Numbered from the stretch's first letter, positions 27,461-36,640 are shown. The stretch: DNA of 64,000 bases from PALSA-350 sp963794165 (GCA_963794165.1 CAWCCT010000011.1:62001-126000), one strand, 5' to 3'. Numbers and translations are program-made. The notes: generated from the letters alone by a model not told the origin.

Positions 27461-27720
27461 TCAGGCGTGGTAAATGAGAATTTGGGCGACGGGGACTGGA
27501 GAGGCGTCACGACGCTTCAGTCGGGCTTCCCGCTTGGATTTACTACAAATCTGAACCTGCGTAACTCGTTTGGTGGCGGCTCCAGGCCGAACTACACACC
27601 GGAATAAACGGCTCAGCGGTTTTGAAACTCGGCGGCTGGTTCAACACGAGCTGCTTACCGAACCGCCGGCGTTTACTTTCGGCCCCCGACTAACGTCGGG
27701 CCCTGATACAAAACACGCAG
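27461..27720 (+). pseudogene. Oar-like TonB-dependent receptor remnant
   Basis: The plus strand reads GVTTLQSGFPLGFTTNLNL, then RNSFGGGSRPNYTPE and a stop, then in shifted frames GGWFNTSC and EPPAFTFG. This matches the conserved beta-barrel segment of Acidobacteriota Oar/TonB receptors (phrases like VTTFQSGFPL, SRPN, WFNTSCFxxPAxFTFG). Stops, one frameshift and loss of both ends show it is dead. A hairpin repeat (27681-27712) begins right after FTFG. It may have belonged to a large receptor gene deleted during island insertion. Confidence 0.68.
27681..27712. repeat. Hairpin repeat with CCCTGATACAAA tail, copy 1
   Basis: GGCCCCCGACTAACGTCGGG followed by CCCTGATACAAA. A second copy with the same fold and tail lies at 47497-47526 (GGCACGACTGAAGTCGTGCC). 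The conserved tail and compensating arms mark a dispersed intergenic repeat family. Confidence 0.7.
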
Positions 27721-27931
27721 AGTGGAGCGGAGGGAGACTTCGGTTTCTCTGCGCTAGTTTCCACACAGCCTTTCCGAGCTGGGCTGACGTTTGGCCGCCG
27801 GGCACCGTACACATCGTTCCAGTTCTCAGGCGGGGCATCCTGCCGCTGCGGGCTTACGTTCCGTCTACTTCTCTTTGGCGTTAGCAGGCGCTACCATAGC
27901 TGATTTGAACGGGATGATTGGAGAGTAGAAA

Positions 27932-28963
27932 ATGAACGCACTGGTAAAGAGCAGACCGGAACGAGGTCTGTGGCTGGAACAGATTGGTGAACCCAAGATC
28001 GGCATCAATGATGTGTTGATTCGCGTCCACTACACAGGCATCTGCGGCACCGACGTTCATATTTACGAGTGGGACGATTGGGCGCAGAGAACCGTGCCCG
28101 TTCCCATGGCCATCGGGCATGAATTTGTTGGGGAAGTTGTTGAAGTTGGATCGAACGTAAATGACTTTTATCCCGGCGATATTGTGAGCGGGGAAGGACA
28201 CGTCGTCTGTGGCCGGTGCCGCAATTGCCTGGCAGGAAGACGGCACCTGTGCGCGAAGACGTCAGGGGTTGGGGTCAATCGCGCGGGCGCTTTCGCTGAA
28301 CTCATCTCGCTGCCGATGACCAATATATGGCGGCATCACCCGGGCATCAATCAAGAGATCGCGGCTATCTTCGATCCTTTCGGCAATGCTGTCCATACCG
28401 CTCTTTCCTTTCCGGTACTCGGAGAGGACGTGATTATTACCGGAGCAGGTCCCATCGGCATCATGACAATTCCGGTGGTGCGCCATGCAGGCGCCCGGCA
28501 TGTTGTGGTGACGGACATCAACCCCTACCGGCTGGAGCTGGCCAGAAAGATGGGCGCCACGCTGGCGGTCAGTGCGACTGAGCCGCTTTCCACGGTGCAA
28601 AAGCGGCTTGGGATGGTTGAGGGTTTCGATGTTGGTCTCGAAATGTCGGGTAATCCGTCTGCATTGCGCGACATGATTGCCAGTATGAGCCACGGCGGAA
28701 AAATTGCTATGCTTGGCATCCCGTCGAAAGAGACGCTCATGGACTGGAGGAAAGTAATCTTCAATATGCTCACCCTTAAAGGCATATACGGACGCGAGAT
28801 GTATGAGACGTGGTACAAAATGTCGGTGATGCTGGAGTCGGGGGTTGATATCTCACCAGTCATTACCCATCGCTTTGCCTACAACGATTTCCAGCAAGGC
28901 TTCGATGTGATGATTTCGGGCAAAACGGGAAAGGTGATCCTGGATTGGACCACCCTTGCATGA
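27932..28963 (+). CDS. tdh: L-threonine 3-dehydrogenase
   Basis: Cytoplasmic zinc-dependent medium-chain dehydrogenase of 343 residues, the normal length. It oxidises L-threonine with NAD+ to 2-amino-3-oxobutyrate. Visible motifs: catalytic-zinc region HYTGICGTDVHIYEWDDWAQ and GHEFVGEVVEVG; structural-zinc cysteines in CGRCRNCLAGRRHLC; Rossmann segment VIITGAGPIGIMTIPVVRHA; and threonine-dehydrogenase phrases such as FDPFGNAVHTAL and GIYGREMYETWYKM. GGAGAG lies 7 bases before the ATG. The kbl gene, encoding the next enzyme, is convergent with only 13 bp between the stops, so the pathway genes are neighbours but not co-transcribed. Confidence 0.96.
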   Translation: MNALVKSRPERGLWLEQIGEPKIGINDVLIRVHYTGICGTDVHIYEWDDWAQRTVPVPMAIGHEFVGEVVEVGSNVNDFYPGDIVSGEGHVVCGRCRNCLAGRRHLCAKTSGVGVNRAGAFAELISLPMTNIWRHHPGINQEIAAIFDPFGNAVHTALSFPVLGEDVIITGAGPIGIMTIPVVRHAGARHVVVTDINPYRLELARKMGATLAVSATEPLSTVQKRLGMVEGFDVGLEMSGNPSALRDMIASMSHGGKIAMLGIPSKETLMDWRKVIFNMLTLKGIYGREMYETWYKMSVMLESGVDISPVITHRFAYNDFQQGFDVMISGKTGKVILDWTTLA

Positions 28964-28976
28964 GGGCGATAGGCCC

Positions 28977-30161
28977 TCAGAAACCGAGTTCCGCCTTCGC
29001 TTCTACGAATTTGGCTATTGCAAATTCCAGGTTCGCCCGACTGTGGGCTGCGGAAACCTGGGTCCTGATACGGGCCCGATCTTGCGGAACCACCGGATAG
29101 GAAAAGGCAACCACGTACACGCCCTTGCTGAGCATGGATTCTGCCATTCTGGCGGCAGTGCGAGCCTCGCCGAGCATTACGGGAACAATCGGGTGGTCAC
29201 CGGGAAGGATGTCGAAACCCATCAGCGTCATCTGCTCGCGGAAGAAGCGGGTGTTTTCGCGAAGCTGGTTTCGTAGTCCGGCAGCTTGCGTAATCAGATC
29301 CAGCACTTTCAGTGACGCGGCAACGATGGGCGGAGCAACGGAGTTGGAAAACAGGTAGGGTCGCGATCTCTGCCGCAACAGATCGATGATTTCTTTACGG
29401 CCACTCGTGTAGCCACCGCTAGCCCCTCCCAAAGCTTTGCCCAACGTTCCGGTGATGATGTCGACGCGTCCTTCGACTCCGCATAGCTCCGGTGTTCCCC
29501 GCCCGTTTTCGCCGACAAAGCCTACGGCGTGGGAATCATCCACCATCACCAGTGCGTCGTACTTCTCCGCAAGATCACAAATGGTAGCGAGTTTGGCGAC
29601 ATAGCCATCCATCGAGAAAATGCCGTCTGTCGCAATCAGCCTCTTCCGCGATGCCTTGGCCTGCTGCAGTTTTGCTTCGAGATCATTCATGTCTCCGTTG
29701 CGGTAGCGAAACTTGGTGGCTTTGCACAGCCGGATTCCGTCGATGATGCTGGCATGATTGAGCTCGTCGGAAATGACAGCATCTTCTGCGTCGAGAAGGG
29801 TCTCGAACAAGCCGCCGTTGGCGTCAAAGCATGACCCATACAGGATGGTTTCCTCAGTGCGCAGAAATTCGCTGAGGCGTTGCTCCAGCTCCTTGTGGAT
29901 CGACTGGGTACCGCAGATGAAGCGCACGCTGGCCAACCCATAGCCCCACCTGGCTAGAGCGCTCTGGGCAGCTTCGACGACCGCGGGATGGTTGGCCAAG
30001 CCAAGATAGTTGTTGGCGCACAGGTTTAAAACTTCGGCGCCGTCGGCCACGGTGAGTTTCGCCTGTTGGGGGCTGTCGATGACGCGCTCTCGTTTGAAAA
30101 GGCCGGCTTTCTCGATCTCGGCAATCTTGTCTATAAAATAAGCTTTGCTGCTTCCGTACAT
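28977..30161 (-). CDS. kbl: Glycine C-acetyltransferase (2-amino-3-ketobutyrate CoA ligase)
   Basis: Cytoplasmic PLP enzyme of 394 residues, full length. It cleaves 2-amino-3-oxobutyrate with CoA to glycine and acetyl-CoA, completing threonine breakdown with the convergent tdh. Evidence: LCANNYLGLANHPAVVEAA, GYGLASVRFICGTQSIHKEL, SCFDANGGLFETLL, DELNHASIIDGIRLCKA, MVDDSHAVGFVGENGRGTPE and the PLP lysine in ITGTLGKALGGASGGY. AGGAG lies 6 bases before the ATG. It is divergent from the NIF3-like gene with 33 bp between start codons, so their promoters overlap. Confidence 0.96.
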   Translation of the reverse strand: MYGSSKAYFIDKIAEIEKAGLFKRERVIDSPQQAKLTVADGAEVLNLCANNYLGLANHPAVVEAAQSALARWGYGLASVRFICGTQSIHKELEQRLSEFLRTEETILYGSCFDANGGLFETLLDAEDAVISDELNHASIIDGIRLCKATKFRYRNGDMNDLEAKLQQAKASRKRLIATDGIFSMDGYVAKLATICDLAEKYDALVMVDDSHAVGFVGENGRGTPELCGVEGRVDIITGTLGKALGGASGGYTSGRKEIIDLLRQRSRPYLFSNSVAPPIVAASLKVLDLITQAAGLRNQLRENTRFFREQMTLMGFDILPGDHPIVPVMLGEARTAARMAESMLSKGVYVVAFSYPVVPQDRARIRTQVSAAHSRANLEFAIAKFVEAKAELGF

Positions 30162-30194
30162 TGAAGCTCCTGTGTCAACGAAAGAAGAATATCA

Positions 30195-31091
30195 ATGAAT
30201 CCAATTTCGCGACGCGACTTCGTGGCGGGCGGTGGCGCATTGTTGTCGACTGTCGCCATGGGACAAAATTTGCCTTCCTCCAAGCTTACGGCAGGAGAAG
30301 TGATCCAGCGCATCAAGAAGCAGGTCGCTATTCCCTGGCGCGCGGAGACTGTCGACAATCTGTTAACCGGTGAAGAAGCTACCCCCGTTATGGGCATCGC
30401 AACGACCATGATGGCAACGCTCGACGTGGTTGAGCGAGCCGCCGCCCTCAATAAGAACTTGATTGTGTCTCATGAGACGCCCTTCTACCTCCACCAGGAC
30501 CATACAGACGATATCAAGGACGACCCCACGCTACGGTACAAGCTGGAGTTCTGCAAGAAGCACAACATTGCCATCTTTCACTTTCACGACCACTGGCATG
30601 CGCGCCATCCTGACGGCATCGCCGAAGGCATGGTGAAGCAGCTGGGGTGGGAAAAGAATGTCCGCGATTCCACGAATCCCAAGAAGCTCACCTTCGATGG
30701 AATTTCTCTGGTAGATCTGTCGAAGCAAATGCAGCACAAACTAAACGCTCGGACGATTCGCGTGCTTGGTCATCCGGCTCTCGCTGTCCACAATGTGCAG
30801 ACAAGTTGGGGCTACGTCAGCCGCGAGCCGGGCATAAAGATTATTTCTGATCCCGAGGTCGACGTGCTGATCTGCGGCGAAACCCGCGAGTGGGAATTGG
30901 TGGAATATGTGCAGGACAGCATTACGGCCGGCAACAAGAAGGGGTTGATCGTCGCCGGCCACGTCCTTTCTGAGCAGGGCGGCATGATCCTTTGCGCAGA
31001 CTGGCTCAAATCGTTTATCCCAGAGGTTCCGATCCAGTTCGTTGCGGCGGCTGAACCGTTCTGGAATCCGGATCATCCGGTAAAAACGTAA
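30195..31091 (+). CDS. Tat-exported NIF3-like dinuclear metal-centre protein
   Basis: A 298-residue protein. The N-terminus is a twin-arginine signal (NPISRRDFVAGGGALLSTVA), so it should be folded and metal-loaded before export. The mature part resembles the NIF3/YbgI family: TVDNLLTGEEATPVMGIATT, ERAAALNKNLIVSHETPFYL (metal-binding histidine), FHFHDHWHARHPDG, and a C-terminal VAGHVLSEQGGM region with another histidine. NIF3 proteins bind two metals and have no settled general function, and most are cytoplasmic, so a Tat signal is notable. AAAGAAGAA precedes the ATG. It is divergent from kbl and convergent with the DUF1254 genes. Confidence 0.78.
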   Translation: MNPISRRDFVAGGGALLSTVAMGQNLPSSKLTAGEVIQRIKKQVAIPWRAETVDNLLTGEEATPVMGIATTMMATLDVVERAAALNKNLIVSHETPFYLHQDHTDDIKDDPTLRYKLEFCKKHNIAIFHFHDHWHARHPDGIAEGMVKQLGWEKNVRDSTNPKKLTFDGISLVDLSKQMQHKLNARTIRVLGHPALAVHNVQTSWGYVSREPGIKIISDPEVDVLICGETREWELVEYVQDSITAGNKKGLIVAGHVLSEQGGMILCADWLKSFIPEVPIQFVAAAEPFWNPDHPVKT

Positions 31092-31092
31092 A

Positions 31093-32460
31093 TTACTCTG
31101 CTGCGACAGCCTGCATATTCGGTTTCTTCCAGGTACCGTTGAGGACAGCTTCCCCCGGCATGTAGACGCGGTAGATGGCGTAGAACGGGCCATCCGGTGC
31201 CGGTAGCCAGTTCGATTCCTTGTCTTTGCCGGGTGAGTTTTTCTGGATATAGAAGGTAAGCGAACCATCGGGGCCGTACTTGTAGGACTCGAGCGTGGTG
31301 GAGTTGAGCAGGTAGCGCTGGAGAGGATTGGTTACCAGCAGCTGCGTCTTGCCGTCGTACATAGTGAGCGACCAGAAGGCGTGGTACTCAGGAATGGCGC
31401 CTTTGGCAAAATGCAGCTCATAGTTGCTCTTCGAGGCATCGAGCGGACGGTGATCGGCGTCGATGAAGTAGCCAAAGTAGGCCGCATCGGCTCCGGAGTT
31501 GCCGTACAGTCCGAGCTTGGCGCCGATGAATCGGTAGAGATAGTTGTTCTTGAGAAACTCGCGCGTGCCGAAGAGGTCGGAGCTCTGGACCTGGTCGGTG
31601 TTGATCTTCTTCATCATCAGGTCAACATCGGCTTTGGTGTCGGCGATGCCGTCTGTGATGGCCTGCTGGACGGGTGGCGGAAAACTGGACAGATTGAAGC
31701 TCTCGTCTGAGCCCAGGTTGAGTTTGGCGAAGAGCGCCATGAGGCCGGCCTCGGAGGGATTGGTGGGACAGAACTGGAGCAGAAAGTTGAGGTAAGAAAA
31801 AATGGCCGGCGTGGTCAGCATATCCGCGGACGGCTTGGGCCAATTGACGGCAGGGGCAGCCGGTGGTGCCGGTTGGTGCAGGAAGGCACTGAGGGGTTGG
31901 GCGCGGTAGCCGCTCTGGATGTTTCTCACGTTGACGAGGTCAGCAGCATTGAACAGCTGGGTGCGAATGAGCAAGTAAGCAAATTGGGTCTGGGCGCGGA
32001 TGACAGCCTTTATCCCGGGCGGGGTTGCACCGTTCCAGTTGGGGCCGGCGATGAGAAAATTGCCGCCGTCGTTGCCGTAGCTACGGGTACCCAGGTAGGC
32101 AAAGTTAAACGTGTAGAGGTCGACGAGCTGGCCGGTGTAGTAGCGGCCTTTCTCGATCTTCGGCATGGTGACGACGATGGGCTCGGCGCGAAGGTCCATC
32201 CAGAGATAGGAGTAGGGTGTATCGGAGTTGGGGGTAACGACAAACTTATCTTCGGGCGTGGCCACAGAGCTGGCGTTGGTGAGGGTGTTAAAGGGGGCGC
32301 GGTAGTCGTGGCTGCTGGTGTCGATCGCCTGCTTGTAGAGGGTCTGGTAGTTGGCGGCCATGGGGAAGGCATAGATGTACGCCTCTTTGGCGATGACGCG
32401 TGCTTCTTGTGGAGCGAGTGACGTGGTGGTGTCACCAAGCTTGTCTTGATCAGTCAACAT
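31093..32460 (-). CDS. DUF1254/DUF1214 domain protein, copy 2
   Basis: A 455-residue protein with both halves of the DUF1254-DUF1214 family. The N-terminal DUF1254 part has AYIYAFPMAANYQTLYKQAI and DKFVVTPNSDTPYSYLWMDL, then GRYYTGQLVDLYTFNFAYLG. The C-terminal DUF1214 part has YELHFAKGAIPEYHAFWSLT, MYDGKTQLLVTNPLQRYL and SPGKDKESNWLPAPDGPFY. No signal peptide is evident at the chosen ATG, which follows AGGAGAATTT. The upstream gene's stop TAG forms part of that binding site, so the two are translationally linked. The biochemical role is not established. The pair is probably a tandem duplication, since the copies share all landmark phrases but differ throughout. Confidence 0.87.
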   Translation of the reverse strand: MLTDQDKLGDTTTSLAPQEARVIAKEAYIYAFPMAANYQTLYKQAIDTSSHDYRAPFNTLTNASSVATPEDKFVVTPNSDTPYSYLWMDLRAEPIVVTMPKIEKGRYYTGQLVDLYTFNFAYLGTRSYGNDGGNFLIAGPNWNGATPPGIKAVIRAQTQFAYLLIRTQLFNAADLVNVRNIQSGYRAQPLSAFLHQPAPPAAPAVNWPKPSADMLTTPAIFSYLNFLLQFCPTNPSEAGLMALFAKLNLGSDESFNLSSFPPPVQQAITDGIADTKADVDLMMKKINTDQVQSSDLFGTREFLKNNYLYRFIGAKLGLYGNSGADAAYFGYFIDADHRPLDASKSNYELHFAKGAIPEYHAFWSLTMYDGKTQLLVTNPLQRYLLNSTTLESYKYGPDGSLTFYIQKNSPGKDKESNWLPAPDGPFYAIYRVYMPGEAVLNGTWKKPNMQAVAAE

Positions 32461-32468
32461 AAATTCTC

Positions 32469-33815
32469 CTAGTTTGCTCGGACAACGAGCGGAGACTTCC
32501 AGGTGCCTTCGATGAGCTCAGGCTTGGGCAGGTAATAGCGCATGGCGAGCATAAAGGGCGCCTTGGGAGCGGGAAGCCAGTTTGATTCGTTGCCCTTTCC
32601 GGGTGACTCGGATTGGATATAGATAGTGAGGCCACCTTCGGAGTCTAGCTTCAGATCAGGCAGCATGGGCGAGTTGATGAGATAGCGGTTGATTGGATTC
32701 TTCACCAGTAGCTGCTGCGGCAGGTTGTACATGGTGAGCGACCAGAAGGCGTCGACGGGGGGAAACGCACCTTTGTTGAAGTGAAGGGTATAGCGCGCTT
32801 TACTGCCATCGAGAAGATCACCGCCCGAGTCCTTCTCGTAAAGGGGATAGAGGGCTTCTTCCCTGGAGTTGGCCCCGATACCCATCTGGGCTCCGGTGGC
32901 GCGAGCGACGTAGTCGTTGTGAAGGAAGGCGCGCGTACCAAAGAAATTGCTGATGTCTCCACCGCTCGAGGCGCGGCGATCGTCGATCTCCTTCTGTCCG
33001 TCGGCCATGCCACCTTCGAGAGCAGCCTTCTTCTCAAGCGAGAGCGAGTCGACATCGATGTTTTCGCCGGGGCCGACGCCGATACCCGCAAAGCCGGCGC
33101 GCAGAGCGGTCTCGCTTGATTCAACAGGGCAGAATTGAAGCAGAAAACTCATCACGTTAAAAAAGTGCAGCGAGGTCTTCATCTGGGCTGGGGAGACAGG
33201 TGCGATCCAGGGAATTGGAGGGGTGGCGGGTGGAGCGGGTTGACCCAGGAACGCAGAAAGAGGCTGCGCTTTGTACCCGGATTGGATGTTCTTCACTTTG
33301 TCGAGGTCGGCGGGATTAAAGAGCTGGGTTCGGCCGACTACGTTGATGAACTCGGTCTCGGGATGGAGGACTTTGGTGATTCCGGAAGGGACTGTCCCCT
33401 TCCAGCGCGGACCGGCGACTAGAAAAGTGCCTCCGTTGTTGCCGCTGGTGCGGGTGCCCAAGTAGTCGAAGTTGAAGGTGTAGAGGTCCATCATCTGGAA
33501 GACCCAGTAGCGATTCTTCTCCAGCGGAGGAATGGTGAGAACTATGGGCTCGGCGCGAAGATCAAGACTTAAGAAAGTGTAGGGCGTATCGGAGTTGGGG
33601 GTGACGAAAGCACTATCGTCGGGAGTGAAGACCCGGGCAAAACTGAGCGGGGCGTTGAAGGGGCCTTTGTACTGGGGATTGTGGGTGTCAATGGAGAAGG
33701 CGTACATCGTTAAGTAGGCCTGGACCATGGGGAACCCGTAGATGTAGGCGTCCTTTGCAATTGCCCTGGTTTCTTTGAGCGAAGGTACGATCTGCGGCTC
33801 AACTTTGGCGGTCAT
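32469..33815 (-). CDS. DUF1254/DUF1214 domain protein, copy 1
   Basis: A 448-residue paralogue and the first gene of the two-gene operon, with GAGGA 7 bases before the ATG. Landmarks: AYIYGFPMVQAYLTMYAFSI, DSAFVTPNSDTPYTFLSLDL, RYWVFQMMDLYTFNFDYLGT, YTLHFNKGAFPPVDAFWSLT, MYNLPQQLLVKNPINRYLIN and SPGKGNESNWLPAPKAPFML. The conserved DTPY, LYTFNF and SPGKxxESNWLPAP phrases are the same as in copy 2. No signal peptide is apparent. Eight bases separate its stop from the start of copy 2. It lies beside the lipoprotein, sulfatase, MscS and DUF3300/DUF2950 genes, which may be functionally connected. Confidence 0.87.
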   Translation of the reverse strand: MTAKVEPQIVPSLKETRAIAKDAYIYGFPMVQAYLTMYAFSIDTHNPQYKGPFNAPLSFARVFTPDDSAFVTPNSDTPYTFLSLDLRAEPIVLTIPPLEKNRYWVFQMMDLYTFNFDYLGTRTSGNNGGTFLVAGPRWKGTVPSGITKVLHPETEFINVVGRTQLFNPADLDKVKNIQSGYKAQPLSAFLGQPAPPATPPIPWIAPVSPAQMKTSLHFFNVMSFLLQFCPVESSETALRAGFAGIGVGPGENIDVDSLSLEKKAALEGGMADGQKEIDDRRASSGGDISNFFGTRAFLHNDYVARATGAQMGIGANSREEALYPLYEKDSGGDLLDGSKARYTLHFNKGAFPPVDAFWSLTMYNLPQQLLVKNPINRYLINSPMLPDLKLDSEGGLTIYIQSESPGKGNESNWLPAPKAPFMLAMRYYLPKPELIEGTWKSPLVVRAN

Positions 33816-33861
33816 GAAGGTTCCTCACGTGAGTTGTGTCGCGTCGCGTAGGCGCTCGGGG

Positions 33862-34674
33862 CTACTGATCCTCCGTCTTGGGCTTTAGGGTCACAGTGAT
33901 GGGCGCGGACGAAACAAAAGCCAGGACCGATTCCGCCGGGATGGTCACTCCCTTGTTCCCCGTAAATGCTGATGCTGCCGTGCCTGCGCCTGCTCCTACC
34001 AGGCCACCGATCAAGGCGCCCTTGCCTCCGCCCGCAATCCCGCCGATGAGTGCGCCCCCACCAGCGCCACCGCCGACCATCGCGCCTGTTCGCTTGCCCT
34101 TTCCTTTCACGGTCTGTTCATATTCCTGGGTGGTTACCCCGTACGCACCAACGTGGTCCAGCTGAATCCCAAGGTCACCCTCCCCCTTGAATCTGCCTTG
34201 TTTTCTCGCGGCAATCACGGTGCCGCTCACCGGAGCGCCGGCTTTCAGCACTGTCACTCCCTGGACACGGACAGATTGCGCGAGCGTTCCACTAAAAGAG
34301 TCGCCGACGTTGCTGGTTTTTGAACTCAGTTCCTGAGAAATTCGCACGGTAAGTGTGGTACCGCTGGGAACGGTGTAGATCTTGGGCGGCGGAGGAGGGG
34401 GAGGCGGAGGAGGAGCGGCCGCTTGAGGGGGAGCCGGGGCCGGAGCCTCCGGAGCCGGCGCAGTGGCGGGTGGCGGCGGTGCCTGGTCTGGCGCCGGTGC
34501 GGCCGCGGGCGCCGCTGGAGGGGCAGACGAGGCGCTGTTCTCCGCCGGCGGAGTCTTGTTGCAACCGCAAAACATTACCACGCCCACCAGGATGACCAAC
34601 AACGTCAGATGAATGCGGTTCGTGTCGGCGCGACGAAAGCCGGTACTTTTCAGGTTTCCTCTTCCTTGCCTTTT
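33862..34674 (-). CDS. Lipoprotein with proline-rich linker and glycine-zipper region
   Basis: A 270-residue protein from the ATG at 34674 (leader GAGGAGGAAGC); the frame is open to 34737. A signal (LTLLVILVGVVMFCGC) ends in a lipobox-like cysteine. Then comes an alanine/proline-rich linker of about 60 residues, including a run of consecutive prolines, suited to spanning peptidoglycan. A beta-rich domain follows (YTVPSGTTLTVRISQELSSK, GDSFSGTLAQSV, VLKAGAPVSGTVIAARKQGR), then glycine-zipper repeats (GGGAGGGALIGGIAGGGKGA, LIGGLVGAGAGTAASAF) that may insert in a membrane or pack helices. The tail VTIPAESVLAFVSSAPITV resembles the end of this lipoprotein type. It probably acts in the cell envelope; the specific role is unknown. 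Confidence 0.72.
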   Translation of the reverse strand, partial: KRQGRGNLKSTGFRRADTNRIHLTLLVILVGVVMFCGCNKTPPAENSASSAPPAAPAAAPAPDQAPPPPATAPAPEAPAPAPPQAAAPPPPPPPPPPKIYTVPSGTTLTVRISQELSSKTSNVGDSFSGTLAQSVRVQGVTVLKAGAPVSGTVIAARKQGRFKGEGDLGIQLDHVGAYGVTTQEYEQTVKGKGKRTGAMVGGGAGGGALIGGIAGGGKGALIGGLVGAGAGTAASAFTGNKGVTIPAESVLAFVSSAPITVTLKPKTEDQ

Positions 34675-35083
34675 CATTTCTTCAGCTTCCTCCTCGGAAA
34701 AGTCTCCTGTTTGTGGTCCGGGAAGTGTGCCCAGCAATCGGCAGGGGGACAGAAGACTCGAACAGGTAGGGTTTCACAATCAATAGAGTCCGGCTACTGT
34801 CAGTTCTGACAGGTAGAGAACCTAGCCAATCTCTGGATAGACTGACGTTCGGCATGAAGATTTGTGCTTTAACCGCAGTTTTGCCCTGACGTTTCCCAAA
34901 TGGTCGTTGCACCCAGGCCGTCTGTCGTAAATGCACCGAGACGGTCAACGGAGGGTCTCGCCCGGCCGTCGTCAGGACCCAGCCAAACCCACGATCACTG
35001 CAGCACCCCCAAAGATTGTGAGGGCTGCATTGCCAGCCACAATCAAACTTAACAGTCGAATTTAGCAAGCGGAGGAAAAGAGT
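34675..35083. promoter_or_regulatory. Divergent region between lipoprotein and sulfatase, with a CTGTCAG palindrome
   Basis: A perfect inverted repeat CTGTCAGTTCTGACAG lies at 34797-34812. It belongs to the CTGTCA-N4-TGACAG set seen also at 41960-41975 and 44051-44066. It sits between divergent genes and could serve either. No gene is seen here. Confidence 0.55.
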
Positions 35084-36640
35084 ATGCCTGAAAAAGCGAA
35101 GGACGCTGCAAAGAAGCCGAACATCCTCGTGATATGGGGTGACGATATTGGTATTTCCAACCTCAGTTGCTACAGCCACGGGCTTATGGGTTACGAGACC
35201 CCCAACATCGACCGTCTGGCCAAAGAAGGCATGATGTTTATCGACTCCTATGGGGAGCAGAGTTGCACCGCCGGCCGGTCATCCTTTATTACCGGCCAGA
35301 GTGTTTACCGTACCGGTTTGTCAAAAGTCGGAATACCTGGCGCCCCGATCGGCATGAATGAGCACCTGGTAACCATCGCCGGCTGCCTTAAGGCGCAGGG
35401 GTACGCTACGGGGCAGTTCGGCAAGAATCATTTGGGTGACCTGAATAAACACCTACCCACGAATCACGGCTTCGACGAGTTCTTTGGCAACCTGTACCAC
35501 CTCAACGCCGAGGAGGAGCCGGAGATGTACGATTACTTCCCGGAAGCGGAGTTCGCAGAACTCAGAAAATCCGTCACGCCACGCGGCGTGCTCAAATGCT
35601 GGGCCACCGACAAAGACGACCCGACAGTGCAGGAGCGCTGGGGGCGCGTTGGCAAACAAAGGATCGAGGACACCGGCCCGCTCACCAAGAAGCGTATGGA
35701 GACCTGCGACGACGAGTTTGCTGCGGCCGCCAAGGATTTCATCAAGCGGCAGACCGACGCCGACAAGCCGTTCTTTCTATGGCTCAACTTCACCCACATG
35801 CACCTTTTCACGCACACCAAGCCGTCGAGCCTGGGGCAGGCGGGCCGCTGGCAGTCACCCTACCATGACACGATGATCGATCACGACAAAAACGTGGGCG
35901 AAGTACTCGATTATCTGGACGAGCTGGGCATCGCAGACAATACCTTTGTTATGTACTCAACCGACAACGGACCACACAGAAACTCCTGGCCCGATGGCGG
36001 CATGACACCATTCCGGAGTGAGAAAGATACCAACTGGGAAGGCGCCTTCCGCATTCCGCTGCTGGCTCGCTGGCCGGGCAAAATCAAGGCCGGCACCATA
36101 TCGAAGGAGATCATCCAGCACCACGACTGGCTCCCAACCTTCGCCGCTATGGCCGGTGATCCGGATGTAGTGGAGAAGCTGAAGAAGGGGTTTGACACCA
36201 TCGGCAGGACCTACAAAAATCACATCGATGGCTACAACCTGGTGCCCTACCTGACCGGGGAGGCGAAGCAGAGCCCGCGCAAGCTGTTCGTCTATCTGAG
36301 CGATGACGGGGACGTACTCGGAATTCGCTATGACAACTGGAAGGTCATGTTCATGGAGCAGCGCTGCCGAGGCACGCTGCAGGTATGGGCCGAGCCTTTC
36401 ACCAAACTGCGGCTGCCGAAGGTCTTCAATCTTCGCACCGATCCCTACGAATTCGCCGACGTCACCTCGAACAGCTACTACGATTGGTTCTTATACCATG
36501 ACTACATTCTGTACGGCGCCTATGCGATCGCCGATAAATGGGCGGCGACCTTCAAGGAATTTCCCCCGGTCCAGAAGCCGAACAGCTTCACCATCGACGA
36601 TGCACTGAAAATGATCAGCTCAGCCACAGTCGGCAGATAA
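35084..36640 (+). CDS. Cys-type sulfatase (arylsulfatase family)
   Basis: A 518-residue hydrolase of sulfate esters. The metal-binding start KPNILVIWGDDIGISNLSCY carries D20-D21. The active-site motif CTAGR (C61-R65) is the Cys-type sulfatase signature; C61 must be converted to formylglycine by a separate maturation enzyme. Other segments: HGFDEFFGNLYHLNAEEEPE, PFFLWLNFTHMHLF, MYSTDNGPHRNSWPDGGM (catalytic-site D-N) and GAFRIPLLARWPGKI. No signal peptide is seen, so it would act in the cytoplasm or need another export route. A strong AGCGGAGGAAAAG leader precedes the ATG. A stable hairpin follows the stop. The physiological substrate is unknown. Confidence 0.93.
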   Translation: MPEKAKDAAKKPNILVIWGDDIGISNLSCYSHGLMGYETPNIDRLAKEGMMFIDSYGEQSCTAGRSSFITGQSVYRTGLSKVGIPGAPIGMNEHLVTIAGCLKAQGYATGQFGKNHLGDLNKHLPTNHGFDEFFGNLYHLNAEEEPEMYDYFPEAEFAELRKSVTPRGVLKCWATDKDDPTVQERWGRVGKQRIEDTGPLTKKRMETCDDEFAAAAKDFIKRQTDADKPFFLWLNFTHMHLFTHTKPSSLGQAGRWQSPYHDTMIDHDKNVGEVLDYLDELGIADNTFVMYSTDNGPHRNSWPDGGMTPFRSEKDTNWEGAFRIPLLARWPGKIKAGTISKEIIQHHDWLPTFAAMAGDPDVVEKLKKGFDTIGRTYKNHIDGYNLVPYLTGEAKQSPRKLFVYLSDDGDVLGIRYDNWKVMFMEQRCRGTLQVWAEPFTKLRLPKVFNLRTDPYEFADVTSNSYYDWFLYHDYILYGAYAIADKWAATFKEFPPVQKPNSFTIDDALKMISSATVGR

